Shown: piece by piece, positions 48,261 to 60,339 of the stretch | How positions within the stretch are numbered: the stretch's first letter is position 1 | Layout: every line of letters begins with the position of its first letter | Source of the DNA: Tanytarsus gracilentus | Lineage: Eukaryota; Arthropoda; Insecta; Diptera; Chironomidae | NCBI GenBank assembly: GCA_038502055.1 | Contig: JAXRKN010000045.1 | Location: forward strand, 8,917,501 to 8,981,500 | Direction: 5' to 3' | DNA length: 64,000 nucleotides | The notes under the pieces: generated by a model | The model's database searches: none | What the model was told of the DNA's origin: nothing | Seen by the model: only the letters and a program-made list of their open reading frames with translations | Position numbers and translations under genes: made by a program

Positions 48261-51200
48261 TTTTTTCCCTTCTCTCTTTTACTTCTTTCTGTCCGGTTTT
48301 GTCAGATTTTTAATTGGCTTTATTTGTTTTGATGTGATTCAATTTTGATTTAGCACTTGGAGGGAATTCTTCCTTTTTTGTTAGTTGAGATTTGATTTGC
48401 GAAAATTGAGTGGTTTCAAGTTTAAAAAATACAAAATTGAAAGCAGTGAAATTTCATAAAAAAAATATTTTTTCTTTTAATTTAATTATTTTCATGATTT
48501 TAGCATAATTAAGTTGAACTTCACAAAATTTAGAATTTCCTACGAAATGCCACTCAATTTGCGTACACACATGTGTTATTTTGCATTTTAATTTCCTCAC
48601 ACAATTTTAACTCTCAAACTGTAGAATTGAATAAAACTGAAATGAATAGTTTGAAAAATGCTATTAGAGTTCAGTGAGAAATGAAATAAAAGAAGAAAGG
48701 AGAAAGTTTAAATGAAAAAGTTGAAATGAATCCATCTCTTGATGATGTTTTAAAACTTTCTATACCCTTTTGTTGATTTTTGCTATGTTGCTCTCGAACA
48801 CGATACAATTTTCAGGCGTTCAATGGAGGATGAATGTGCATGTGATGAGGATGTTTGACCTGAAAAGATGAATGATCGAATGGATTTTGTGAAACCTATT
48901 AATGGAGGTTAAACCATGTTAAAATTTAACTTTCAGAACGAGTTTCCAAATATTGAAGAGTTTGGAAAATTTGATTAGTTTGAGAGAAATTTCAATTAGT
49001 ATAAGTGAAAATTAATTTAAAAAAATCATCGATGGATAAATCATTTTATTTTTTGAATAAATTTCAAAGTGTTCATGACTCAGATAAAAATTTATAAAAA
49101 AATATTGCATAAAAATCAAAATGACAACTGAAAACAAATGAAATTTAGAATTCCCTCTAAATTGCAATTAAATTATTTAAATAACAAAAAAAATCAAACA
49201 CTGAAAACTCATAAATCAAGTTGACTTCCCAATCCACTCAACAAAGTCTTCACGGTACTCTCTTTTAATAATCCCCTCCAGTCCAAGAAATCACTTCATA
49301 TTTGCCAAGAAAAATGTTGCTTCAACTTTCTCTCTCATGCTGCCAAGTGCATACGCGAAACATAATTGTAGATTTTTTCCGCATGAAAGCGGAAATTCAT
49401 GGTAAAGTTAAAGTTTATAATGCAAAAGTTTATTTCAATTTTTCTCTCTCTTCTTTTCACACTCCCTCTTCTTCCAATCGATTGCACACCAAAGTTCAAT
49501 TTTATGCTCCATAAATGGCTCTTTTTTGTGCGATATGAACAATTTTCAGTTCCTTATGCTTCAGTTGAGTTTATCAAAAAAAGTTTTTTTTATTGTTCAC
49601 TTCCGTAATATGGCGCTTGAAATTATATCGATGGAAAATGTATGTTCGCTACAAATTTTTATGGTCGAGCTTTTTCCGAATGCAATTTTGCAATTATCAT
49701 GTGGTTATTATTATTTTAAAAGGGCACTGTGAGTTGCATAAAAATTAAACAATTTTTAGAGGTGGGTAAAAAAGAGAGTTTGATGTATAAATTTTCCATA
49801 AATATTCAAATTGACCAATAAACGATAAATTTTTCATCGGAAACAAATTCATTATTTTTTCACGGTAATGGAAAACTATATCCAACGAATGCAGACATAC
49901 GGTCAAATTGCGTTTAATTTTCATTTTCGAATGTGCAAGGGAAGGAAATTATTTAAAAAAATTTTAAATTTTAAAAACCGTTAAAAATTAGATTATAAAA
50001 ATATTTTAGCTTTTAAAAAAATTAAAATTTAATAAACCTTTAAAAATTATTTTTCAATTTTTTTAAAGCTTTCAAATATATTTTTAAATAAAATTTATCA
50101 TCCCTAGAATTTTTCCATATTGAGTGCCTTTTTTTCATCCACACAAAACCCAACACTCACTCTCCAAATATGAATTTCAATTATCATGCAAAATAGACGA
50201 GTGAATATGAAAAAAAATCTCTCATCCAGCGAACTTTTCTCTCACACTCCATATACGAGGAAAATTTTATGTTTTCCGACGAAGATAATTGTTATAGTGT
50301 GTAATTAATGCAGAGAATTAAGGCAAAGTCGCTTTATGAATGTCGGAAGATTATGATGGAAATTTCATGAGTTTTCAGCAATAAACTACTTAATGACTTT
50401 CTTACGATACTTAAAAGTTTAGATTTGCACATGAAAGCATCTGTGCAGAGGAAAGATGTGAAAGTTTTCGAACGTGAAAATCTGAGTTTGATATAATTTT
50501 TTAATGATTATATGAAAGTCGATGCGAGAAACGATAAGGAATAATATTGCTGAATGGAAGTTGTGAAGGATTTTAATGCAGAGATTTTTGATGATCATGA
50601 GAGATATGATTGCTTATTCGATTTCATAGTTTTATGCTATAGTAAAAAATAATTTTTTGAGATTAAATTTTAAAAAACTAAACTTGTCGCAATAAATTTT
50701 CTCTCACAATTTCAATTCAGAGAGAAAACAAAATTAAATATTTTATTTGTCATCCCACTTGTCAATAAAAACGGCAAATAGAAAACGAATGTGCGTACAT
50801 TGAAAAAATATTTTCATTCTAGTGGACAAAAACACACAGTGATGATCAATGACACACATAGCGAGCGCGACCGAACGAAAATTCATTAATTAAAATGTTT
50901 TGCAATCGGTCTAATGAGGAGTAAAGTCGCATCCACGAGTTAATTAATTTACATTTTAAATGCGAATGAAATAAATTTGAAATTAGACAGAAAAGTCATT
51001 TAGCAATTGAGGACGGAGAATTTTAGCATAAATTTGCAATTAAGTGTGAGCTTGAATTTAGAACATTCTGATATGGTTTGTTACTTCCAATATCTCGTTC
51101 ATCTGCGAATTTTACAATGGAGATGGAATTTTGCCTTTTGATTTTCATGTTATACATGCAAAATCAAATTAAAGGCCCGGAGCACATTTAGGAAATTCTA

Positions 51201-52391
51201 GTGAGTAAATTGTTGAACGTATGCGGTGAGTAGAAAAATAATTGGATGAAAAATTTTACATTTAATCAGACTTCAAAAATTTTCAATGAATTTAATTTCG
51301 AGAATTTTTTAACAATTAAAAAATAATTAAAAATGCAAATATTATATTTCAGTTCAAAAAAAAGCTTTTAAAAGTTTCTCTCTTAAAAAATTGCCTTAAA
51401 GCTTATTCTTAATTACGACAGGATATTGAATATTGAACTTAATTGAAAACTGAGAGGGATAATTTTTGATGAGAGTTCACTTAACTTTGCATGATAGAAA
51501 AAACAAACTGTGAAAACTATTCAGTCGAGAAAACTTTTCAATTTTCGCTCTTCAGAGTTTTCTTTCCGCGAAAATACTTTCAATGCTTCGAGGATGTTCC
51601 CATGGTAATTTTAAAACTTGCGGTTTTACTACCACTACCACTTTAGGATATTTTTTATTAAAACTAATTTAATTAAATTTCATCAACCATTAAAATAAAA
51701 AATTGATTTTCCATTCAAAATTCACTCGTCACTCGTTTCTCTCACCCGTCGTATCATATTTTTATGATGGATGAAGAAGAATAAACCTGACAAGACTTCA
51801 CAACATCATTGTAATGACGTGAAAAGAAGCCTCGCGATAAAAAAATTTAACCAAAAATAATTTTTTTCTGTTGCCTCGGTTTCAATAACCTCGAGCATGC
51901 TTTAAGATGAATCTCATCGTTTTCAAACTAATTTTCATTCTCCCCCCTCTCGTCATCACATTGTGCGCCCTCTCTCGATAAACCGAAGAGAAGTCAAAGA
52001 GCAAGATTTAATTTAATTTGATGAGAGAATAACAAGTAGCAAGTAGCTCATCATGAATAACGCACACAAACACACGTTGCAAAATTCAATCAGACTTTTC
52101 TTTTATCAAGTTTTGTCTCGGGGTGCGACGCAAGCAAGTTTCGCAAATTTGATTAAAATTATTTTCTAATTTAATTTTCAATGAAAGGCAGGCGAGAGTG
52201 AGATGATGCCGTGATTGAATATTTGACTAAAATTGAGCTCACTTTAAAGAATTTTTAATTTAATTTTTTTTTATTATTTTTAACAATTAATAAATTCCTT
52301 CCTAAGTTGCAGCCCCCTTTTTGATATCATCGCCTTTATCATTTTAATTTCAAAAAGTATTCGAAAGATAAAAAAAAATATCCAGAACTTT
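48261..52391. other. Intergenic region between iav and the DM9 cluster
   Basis: No gene is recognisable. It begins with the iav 3' untranslated region; a possible AATAAA lies at 48630. The rest is AT-rich, with short open frames that show no family features, and it ends with the 3' flank of the first DM9 gene. Confidence 0.5.
48630..48635 (+). terminator. Possible polyadenylation signal for iav
   Basis: AATAAA about 370 bases after the iav stop codon. I saw no clear canonical hexamer nearer to the stop. No transcript evidence. Confidence 0.35.
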
Positions 52392-52964
52392 CTAATCGCT
52401 GTCGTCTTTGGTGTAGACCAAAACTTCATATGCTCCAACACTAACTTCACCGCCGCCATATGGAATGTAAATGCAATTATGTGACGGATGAATTTTTCCA
52501 ACTGTCAACGAGCCTTCGTGCGATGCTCGGCCGACATACAAACGCTCTCCATTCTCATCACCTGTCCAAACAGCACCATCAACAATATTTCCGTCGCTGG
52601 CTGGCACCCAAGAGAAATATCGAGCTCTCCCCGACAGATATTCAAAGTTCTCGACAGGTATTTCAACGCCGCCATAGCCTGAAAGTTAATTTTAGATATG
52701 AAGTTAATTCTTCGCTGTCAAATTTTCATAGCACGAACTTACAAATGTAAGCCGAATTCTTCGCCGGCATGATTTTGCAGGGTAAGTAAATCCCTTCGTG
52801 CATGGCACGTCCTACGTAGATCTCGGTGCCATCGGAATCAGTTCCACCACATAATGGACGTTTATCCAGACCACCATTAACGTTTCCTTCTCTCCATTTA
52901 AGCGCTGAAATTTAAATTTAAATGAAAAGTTGAGTTTTAAATTTTTTCGTCTCCGCTTACACAT
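52392..52964 (-). CDS. DM9-domain protein A (DUF3421), 150 aa
   Basis: Exons on the minus strand: 52964-52961 (ATG plus one base), 52904-52743 and 52678-52392. The protein starts MSLKWREGN and has two DM9 repeats: the first in exon 2 (DGTEIYVGRAMHEG, then LPCKIMPAKNSAY), the second in exon 3 (WVPASDGN, ERLYVGRASHEGSLTVGKIH, ending YEVLVY). DM9 proteins are lectin-like, and some bind sugars or take part in insect immune or parasite responses; the role here is not known. No signal peptide, so probably cytosolic. It ends in a short acidic TKDDSD, unlike its three neighbours, which end in serine runs. It is the last gene of a head-to-tail array of four and the most diverged. Confidence 0.85.
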
Positions 52965-53319
52965 CTTTTCAGTGCAAAAATCAACCTAGAAATGTGAACA
53001 GCTCTTTTGTTGAATGACGTACGAAGTTTTTTTCAGCCAGCTTTAGATTACAGAGTGAGTGTCTTATCAAGACAGAGCTTAAAATTTTATCAAAAAAATT
53101 GAACGTGATAAAAAAATAAAATGCAGTGTGTCTTTTTTTGGCGTGATTCACTGATTCGAAAAATGATTGAAAAAATTTCGAATATTCGCTATGTAATTTC
53201 TTGATCGATTAATTGTCCACATTTGGACATAGAAAAAAATTCAGTCTAATTTTTTTCTCAAAATTAATTAAAATTCAGTTTTAATAACAAATGTTAAATT
53301 TTTTTCTCTACACACAAAA

Positions 53320-53325
53320 TTTATT
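53320..53325 (-). terminator. Polyadenylation hexamer overlapping the stop codon of DM9 gene B
   Basis: On the minus strand the sequence reads GATTAATAAATTTT, so AATAAA overlaps the TAA stop. If used, the 3' untranslated region would be only about 20 bases. A more distal signal is also possible. Confidence 0.35.
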
Positions 53326-53907
53326 AATCGCTTGAACTGCTCGAGCTTGAGTTGGACTTCTTTCTCAAACTAAGCACTTCATAGTGAATCAAGCGAACTT
53401 CGACACCATTAAATGGAATGTAAATGCAACCATGCGACGGCTGAACTCTTCCAACAGTCATTGTTGACTCGAATGGAACTCGGCCTATAAAGATATTTTC
53501 GCCATTTATTGTACCGCTAAATACTGCTTGTTCGGGAACGCGACCGTGCGATGCTGGAATCCATTCAAAGATTTTTGCTTTTCCGATAAGAATTTCATAA
53601 TTAGTGACGCATATTTCGGCACCGTTAAAGGCTGTGAATTTAAAATTAAGTTTGAGGATTTTTAATTTAATTAAATCTTACAAATTGAGGCGCGTTGTTT
53701 AGCTGGGATAATTTTAGCGGGAAGCATCATACCATTGAAATTCACCCGTCCTATAATCATTTTAGCTCCATCTACATCTCGACCACCAGCGAGCGCCTTC
53801 TTAGGAAATTTCTCATTTGCATTACAAGATTTCCATTGCATCGCTTAAAAGATGTAAAATTGGTTTAAAAATAATATTTAATTTTTATTCTTACCCATTT
53901 TTTTCAT
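53324..53907 (-). CDS. DM9-domain protein B (DUF3421), 160 aa
   Basis: Exons: 53907-53895, 53843-53682 and 53631-53324. It starts MKKMAMQWKS; the second ATG (53898) would give the same four-base first coding exon as its neighbours and 157 aa. Exon 2 carries the first DM9 repeat (GGRDVDGAKMIIGRVNFNG, LPAKIIPAKQ). Exon 3 carries the second (WIPASHGRVPEQAV, NIFIGRVPFESTMTVGRVQ, PFNGVEVRL.HYEVL). The tail is basic, then a run of serines ending in D. No signal peptide. A TCAGTTT initiator match lies 58 bases upstream of the ATG. It lies 360 bases upstream of gene A on the same strand, each gene with its own first exon, so they are separate duplicates rather than one transcript. Confidence 0.85.
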
Positions 53908-53961
53908 AGAAAAATATATTTTAAAGTTTAGGTATAATTTCTTTAAGCTTTGTTGTATTGA

Positions 53962-53967
53962 AACTGA
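53962..53967 (-). promoter_or_regulatory. Possible initiator of DM9 gene B
   Basis: On the minus strand TTTTTTCAGTTTCAATAC contains the arthropod initiator TCAGTT, 58 bases from the ATG. No TATA box at the expected distance. Confidence 0.35.
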
Positions 53968-53969
53968 AA

Positions 53970-54943
53970 AAATTTATCATCAAGTGATTGACGATTAAAG
54001 TGAATCACACTCACATATGTGAAGGTGTGCGTAAATCCAGACCTGAAAACGCCGAATAGAGATCACAAATTTGTTATTTTTTTACTCGATAAATATAAAT
54101 AAATTTTATCAGAATTTTTATTAATTTCTCATCACTAAAATTTTATTCTATTATTTTTAAAGTCAAAAGGGTTTTTTTATTTTTTTTATTTTTTTTTTTC
54201 AAAAATTTTAACCATCAAACTTCTTTTTTTTATTATTTATAATTTTTATATTTTTTTAATTATATTTCAACTTAAAAATCAACTTTTTATTTTATTTTTA
54301 TAATTCTATTCTTCCTTATTAACAAAATTAGAAAACCATCTATTTTTCCCTTATTATTTTTTTACTCTATATTCACACTAAAATGAACATTTTTCCCTTT
54401 TTTAGTTCTTTATCAACTCTCATTCCATTTCCTCTTTATCGCTAAAATATTTTTTAAATCAATTTTTTCTATTTTTTTTCTTATCACTCTTCTATCTTTC
54501 TTTTTGCTAAATTAGAAAAAATTTTGTTTATTGTTTTCTTACACTCACTATTTTCCTCTTTAAATAGCTAAAATGATTTTAGAACAAAGTTTTTCCTGTA
54601 ATTTATTAACTTTCTTATCCTCAATATCATGACTATTAAAAATGAATCTAAATTTCTTTTTACTCCCTTATTTCTACGCTCACCCTTTTATATCACCACG
54701 TTTTTCTTACACTTCAGAATTTAATTATTTAACTAACTTTTGGGCTGCGAGAATTTTTCATTTGATAAAAAAATTCGTCCGTCTCCTTCCCTTGTCCGCC
54801 CCCGCCGTCCCGCTGTTCCTTCTGACAGAATTCGATGGTTGCATGTGGCAAAGTTCTAAATCGACATAAGGCTTTTTGAGGGCAGCAGGTGACAAAGAGA
54901 GTTTTCTTTCCAGATCGAAAACAATATATGGCGTAGCCAAAAA
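53970..54943. other. T-rich spacer between DM9 genes B and C
   Basis: About 1 kb without a gene. From about 54160 to 54540 the plus strand is a near-continuous run of T and A with scattered C, which leaves it very poor in G. I looked for DM9 remnants in it and found none. Confidence 0.6.
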
Positions 54944-55557
54944 TTAATCACTGGAGCTCGAGCTACTTGAACTGCTTGAGCTTGATGAACTTTTACTTCT
55001 CTTTTTCTTCTTTTTTCTCGAAACAAGAACTTCATAATTGGTTAAACGAACTTCGACACCATTAAATGGAATGTAAATGGCGGCATGTGAAGGATGAACT
55101 TTTCCAACAGTTATCGATGACTCAAACGGTGCTCGACCGACAAAAATTTGCTCACCATTATCGCTGCCTGTTGATACAGCACGATTAGGTACATGGCCAT
55201 CTGAAGCTGGTATCCAACTAAAGTCTTTCGTTTTGCCTACAAGAATTTCAAAGTTTTCGACAAAAATTTCGACTCCATTGAAAGCTAGAAAAAATTTAAT
55301 TTTTAGAGTCATTTAATTGTTGATTACAAACTCACAAACATAAGCTCTTCTTCGATCAGGGATGACTTTTGCAGGTAAAACAACACCATTGTAGTTTGAT
55401 CGTCCTACAAAAATTGTCGCTCCATCAATATCCTTTCCACCTGCAAGAGCTTTCTTATGAAGTCTATCGTTAATATGACTGGGTCTCCATTTCATGACTT
55501 TAATACACAAAAGTTAATCAAAAATTGCTCGTAATTCTTCCACTTATGTTTACACAT
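54944..55557 (-). CDS. DM9-domain protein C (DUF3421), 168 aa
   Basis: Exons: 55557-55554 (ATG plus one base), 55497-55336 and 55284-54944. It starts MFMKWRPSH; the tiny first exon is inferred from phase and from the identical arrangement in genes A and D. Two DM9 repeats: GGKDIDGATIFVGRSNYNG/LPAKVIPDRR in exon 2, WIPASDGHVPNRAVSTG/EQIFVGRAPFESSITVGKVH/IPFNGVEVRL.NYEVLV in exon 3. The C-terminus is a lysine-rich stretch followed by about 14 serines and a final aspartate. No signal peptide. Its closest relatives in the window are genes B and D. The leader must be short, because TCAGTTCAGT lies only 5-15 bases before the ATG. Confidence 0.82.
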
Positions 55558-55829
55558 CAATTACTGAACTGAAAATAGATAACAAAAATATTTACGACTT
55601 TTTTAAAATCATTTTTATCAAAAAAGTTTGAAGATAAAAAATTAAATCTTTTTTGCTGCTTTAAAAATTTGTTTTGGTTTTTTAAGGATGAACTCAAATA
55701 ATTTAATTATTTTGCAAAACACAAACATTCTTCTGTTTGCGATATTTTATTCGGAGGGGATTTATTGTCATGGTGAATTCTTATCGATCGACTTTTATCA
55801 AGTGCGTTTTGATGTCAATAAAAAATTAA

Positions 55830-56470
55830 TTAATCGTCAGAACTTGAGCTTGAACTGGAGCTTGAATCCTCACGACGTTTTCGTCTTCTTTCTCTCCTCC
55901 TCGAACGGCGACTTGGCTTTTTTGTGTACACAAGCACTTCATAGTCCGGCAGACGAATTTCGACACCATTAAATGGAATGTAAATGGCAGCATGTGAAGG
56001 ATGAACTTTACCCACTGTCATTGTTGACTCGAACGGCGCTCGACCGACAAAAATTGCTTCGCCGTTGTCGGTTCCTGTTTGCACGGCTCGGTCTGGCACA
56101 CTTCCGTGTGATGCCGGAACCCATGTAAAGTGTCTTTGTTTCCCACAAAGCACTTCAAAGTTTGACACGAAAATTTCAGCGCCATTGTAACCTTCAACAA
56201 AATTTTCATAAATATTTAAATTTTAAAAAACCGTTAAAAACTCACAAACATATGCACTTTTACGGTCGTGTATGATTTTAGCAGTCATTGTTACGTCATT
56301 AATAGTTGCACGTCCTACATGTATTGTGGCACCATCAATGTCAGTGCCTCCGGCTAAAGCTTTTCTCGATAACCTGCTGTCAACGCTACCAGATTTCCAT
56401 TTTGGTTCGGGATTAGCTGCGAGGAATACAGATGTACATCAAAAATTTCAATATATCCATCCTTACACAT
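55830..56470 (-). CDS. DM9-domain protein D (DUF3421), 178 aa
   Basis: Exons: 56470-56467 (ATG plus one base), 56416-56246 and 56191-55830. It starts MSNPEPKWKSGS; exon 2 is 171 bases, three codons longer than in the other three genes, where it is 162. DM9 repeats: GGTDIDGATIHVGRATIND/TAKIIHDRKSAYV, then WVPASHGSVPDRAVQTG/EAIFVGRAPFESTMTVGKVH/IPFNGVEIRL.DYEVLVY. The C-terminus has an arginine-rich block, then nine serines and DD. No signal peptide is seen. It is first in the array, 273 bases from gene C, and has a possible initiator TCAGTT 51 bases from its start. Confidence 0.85.
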
Positions 56471-56517
56471 TCCTTCTGGCGTATCCAGCTATTCGACTAC
56501 TTTTTTCGAATCACAAA

Positions 56518-56523
56518 AACTGA
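56518..56523 (-). promoter_or_regulatory. Possible initiator of DM9 gene D
   Basis: On the minus strand ATTCAGTTTTTGTG contains TCAGTT, 51 bases from the ATG. An AAATATAGAAA stretch lies about 23 bases further upstream, slightly too close for a typical TATA box. Confidence 0.35.
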
Positions 56524-56529
56524 ATGATT

Positions 56530-58470
56530 GCTCTTTTTCTATATTTTTTGCTGTGTATGTGCAGTGAACCACTGAACCGCTCTTGTATGTCGATTGAAGA
56601 ATGTTTTCCGATTACTTTTTGAGCTGTAGAGAACAAGTAAGGAATTTTCTTTATCATTGCTCTCCTATCTTATCGGCTGTGTTAGTATGCGCTGAGAAAT
56701 CTACGATATGAAGCACAAAATGTATTTGAATTACATGCGAAGCAATCAAATTTTATATCTCGGAAATTTTTTTTACTTATATGTCATTGTGAATTGTTCG
56801 GATTGATAGAGAAAAATGCCGAAAGCTTTAGGAGAGAAAAAAATTGATTGGAACGATTTGAAAAAGCTTCGGAATGAATTCCTTGTTTAAGGTCTTGAAA
56901 AAGGGTTTTATTGAAAGTCTTTTATAAATAGAAAGAAATTGTCACTTTGTAGAAAAAGGCTTACAGGAAATTTGTTAAAGGATCAATCGCTGAACTTTTA
57001 TGAGAAAATTTTTACAGTTAAACGGTTGAAATAAAGAATTGATGACATCAAAAAGTTCAGAGTTGTTATTAAACGTATAATAATTTCCAAGAATTCACAA
57101 CCCAAAAAAGGACAAAGTTTTCTTTGTTGAAAATAATACAAGTAAAATTCCAAGAAATATTTGACGATGCTGAAAAAAGGACAAGAAAGTTATTTGTGTT
57201 AAGAAGATAAAACAAGTTTGGGCAAAAGACATTAGAAACACAAAAACCATGTTGGAGAATTTACATCAAGATAAATTCCAAGAATTTAAATATTTCAAAA
57301 TGTTTTTCAACCCTCTCGTGCTTTTTTTGTTTATATCTTTAATTAATGATGAAACCCTTAATTACACCCAAGTGGTAGCTGACCTTACTCAACATGCACT
57401 AAATTATTAATGACAGACAAAAAACCCCAACACTTTAGTATGATGAATAAGCATACACATTAAGATAATTGTTGTTTCGTTTTTATTCGATGTGTTGTAA
57501 CATAGCCATTAAGATTTCCTCCCAACAATGAAAACGTCGAGAAGAATTTTCTTCTTTTACATTTAGTTTTCTATTTTTATTACTGTCACTTTCGAGTGTG
57601 GACATTTGAAACATTTTTAAAAATTTATTCAATCAATAATTTGAAATTTATTTTTCTGTAATAATTTTAATTTTGATAAATTAAAAAAATTATGAGTGCA
57701 CTTGGTGTGGAAAGCGTAAAACTTTTGTAAGCTTAACCACAAATTTCTATCATTTATTCATGTTGATACACATCAAACACAAATAAAAGAAGAGAATTAA
57801 TTAAATAACATTGTTCGTGTCTTATCAGTGTTGATTTAATAAACGTAACAGTCCAAAAGGGGAAAATCAATAATCGTCAACCTTACGCAGAATGACATAC
57901 ATTCGAGTAGTTGATGAAGAGGCGAAAAATAATAAAATAATCAATTCTATTTTTCTCTTTAAGTAACTGATTGGTTATTAATTTATTTTAAAATATTTTG
58001 TGTTTAACTTTGAATATGATGGCAGAATTGTGATTTTTTTAAGAATTATTTTGTGGAAATTAATTAAATTGCAACTGAAAATAATAAATCCAAATTAATA
58101 AAAAAATATCTCTGATTTTTCAAAATTTTATATTGAGCGTTTTCAGAATTTTCAATTCAAGCTCTCGATACTTTTTTCACCAAATTAAGAAATCGAGATG
58201 AGATATTTTTGAAGCGAATATAATCATGACAAAATCAAATTAATTAATTTATTGCCACGCGCAACATGTGATGATTATTAGATTTCATTTTGTGCATAGC
58301 AACTTTGACAGTCAAAATGTTTGATCTCAAATACTGCCTTAGAATTTTATACCAACACTCACTGGAGTTTGAATCACGTGCCACTTAAGCTTTGTGAACT
58401 TTTGATATAGAAAATAAAAATTCAATTTCTAAAAATAGATTTTAAAAATTGAGAGTTTCAATTGAAATTT
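56530..58470. other. Intergenic region between the DM9 array and the P450
   Basis: AT-rich DNA separating two divergently transcribed units. No exon, RNA gene or clear repeat is visible. Confidence 0.5.
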
Positions 58471-58475
58471 TCTCA

Positions 58476-58481
58476 TCAGTT
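58476..58481 (+). promoter_or_regulatory. Possible initiator of the P450 gene
   Basis: CTCATCAGTTTTC matches the arthropod initiator TCAGTT, 39 bases before the ATG. A TTTTAAAAATT stretch about 30 bases upstream could serve as a weak TATA element. Confidence 0.4.
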
Positions 58482-58516
58482 TTCGCCGATTGTTTGTGAG
58501 GTAAAGAAGTCTCGCA

Positions 58517-60277
58517 ATGATTTTTTTGGTTTTATTTTTGTTCATCATTTTGGCACTTGCTTATTTTTATTTGTCATGGAATTTTGATTATTGGAAAAAG
58601 CAGGGAATTGCCAGTCCGAAAGACACCAAAATTCTTCTCGGTGATTTACCAAATTCATTTCTGAGAAAGAAAAATATATTTTATGATATAGAAAAAATTT
58701 ACAAGTAAATCAATTGAAATTTATTTTTAACCTTTGTTTATTGACCGACAACACTGATGATTTACAGATCATATTTTTTTATTTTTAACCTTGAGAATGA
58801 TAGAAATTTTTCTTCTAAATCAGTGAGTTCAAGGGTAAATCGCCATTTGTCGGCTTCATTCAGACACGAGATTCCCGCTTGATGGTTTTGGAGCCTGAAG
58901 TCGTTAAAGACGTTCTTATAAAAAAATTCAACGTCTTTCGAAATAATGGTAAGAATTTATGTTAAAATATTTTTAAAAAATAATAAATTTCTCTTCAGAG
59001 TTCGCCGACATGATTGACCCTGAAAAAGATCCACTTTTTTCCAAAAATCCATTTTTCCTCCGCGATGAAGAATGGAAGGAGAAGAGAGCTGAAATCACAC
59101 CGGCTTTTACAAATAATCGATTGAAGTCTCTTTTTCCACTCGCTCAAGATGTTCTCGATCGCATGATAAATTATGTAAGAGATCAAACGAAAGTACTCGA
59201 AGCCCGCGAGCTGGCATCAAAATTTACAGTCGATGTTGTAAGCAGCTCAATTTATGGAATTAATGCGGGCTCATTCGAAAGTGAGAACTCGGAAATTAGA
59301 GCGATGGGAAGAAGTTTACTCGATCCGGCTGCATCGACAGTTTTAAAGATGATCATCGCTTCCTCATTTCCATTTCTTAAAAAAATCATCGACATTCAAT
59401 TTACCTCGCCGAAAGTTCAAACATTTTTTACAAATCTCATGGAACAAGCTCTTGAATATCGCAAAAAAAATAACATACAACGTGAAGATTTCTTGGATCA
59501 TGTCATAAATTTGAGAAAAAAGAAGCACATTAGCCATGTTGAAATGGCATCGCATACTATTTCGTTCTTCACCGATGGATTTGAGACATCTTCGATTGCC
59601 ATCGCAAATACTTTATATGAGGTTTGTAAAACATAAGTTAAATGAATCAATTTAAGCTTTTCATAACAGCTCGCGAAAAACAAACGTGTTCAAACAAAAC
59701 TCCGTGAAGAAGTAAGCAAGCACTTTGATGAAAACGGCGCTATCAGCTATGATTCACTCAACGAAATTTCTTATCTTGATTACGTGTTTTACGAATCACT
59801 CCGAATGCATTCACCCGCAACATTCGTAACTCGAGTGTGTGATGAGGAAACAATTCTTGAATATGAAGGACAAACCGTGAAAGTTTTGAAGGGCATGAAT
59901 GTTTTGATTCCCATTCAATGCATCCACAATGATTCCAGCATTTATATTGAACCGAATAAATTTCACCCTGAACGATTTGATGACGGCGCTTTGAAGGAAT
60001 ATCGAGATCGATGTGCTTTGCTGGTTTTTGGTGATGGACCGAGGTAAATTTGATTTAAAATAAAAAATTATTTTATTGTAAATTTATTTTTAGAATTTGT
60101 CTTGGAATGAGATTCGCACTCATGCAGAGTAAACTGGCAATTGCTGGTTTGGTGAGAAATTTTGAGATGACGGTCAACTCTAAAACTCAAGATAATCCGC
60201 TGGTGATTGGACCAAAAGAATTTCTCAACATCAAAGTTGGCGGATTTTGGCTTGATTTTAAATCAATCGGTAAATAA
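58517..60277 (+). CDS. Cytochrome P450, clan 3 (CYP28/CYP6-like), 497 aa
   Basis: Exons: 58517-58704, 58824-58948, 58999-59621, 59670-60043 and 60094-60277, all in phase. Residues 1-20 are a hydrophobic membrane anchor typical of microsomal P450s, followed by WNFDYWKKQGI. The C-helix has WKEKR. The I-helix reads FFTDGFETSS (about 294-303). ESLR, the ExxR motif, is at 354-357, HPERF near 409, and the heme loop FGDGPRICLGMRFA has the ligand cysteine at 439. All catalytic hallmarks are present, so the protein should be active as a monooxygenase at the endoplasmic reticulum with P450 reductase. The N-terminal wording and the DGFET I-helix recall CYP28, but I cannot name the subfamily. Substrates in this clan are usually plant toxins, insecticides or hormones. 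Confidence 0.9.
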
Positions 60278-60328
60278 TTTTTTGAATTTGCAACAAAATT
60301 TTATAAAAATGTAAAATAATTTTCGAAT

Positions 60329-60334
60329 AATAAA
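60329..60334 (+). terminator. Polyadenylation signal of the P450 gene
   Basis: AATAATAAAATT contains AATAAA about 50 bases after the stop codon. Confidence 0.5.
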
Positions 60335-60339
60335 ATTAA

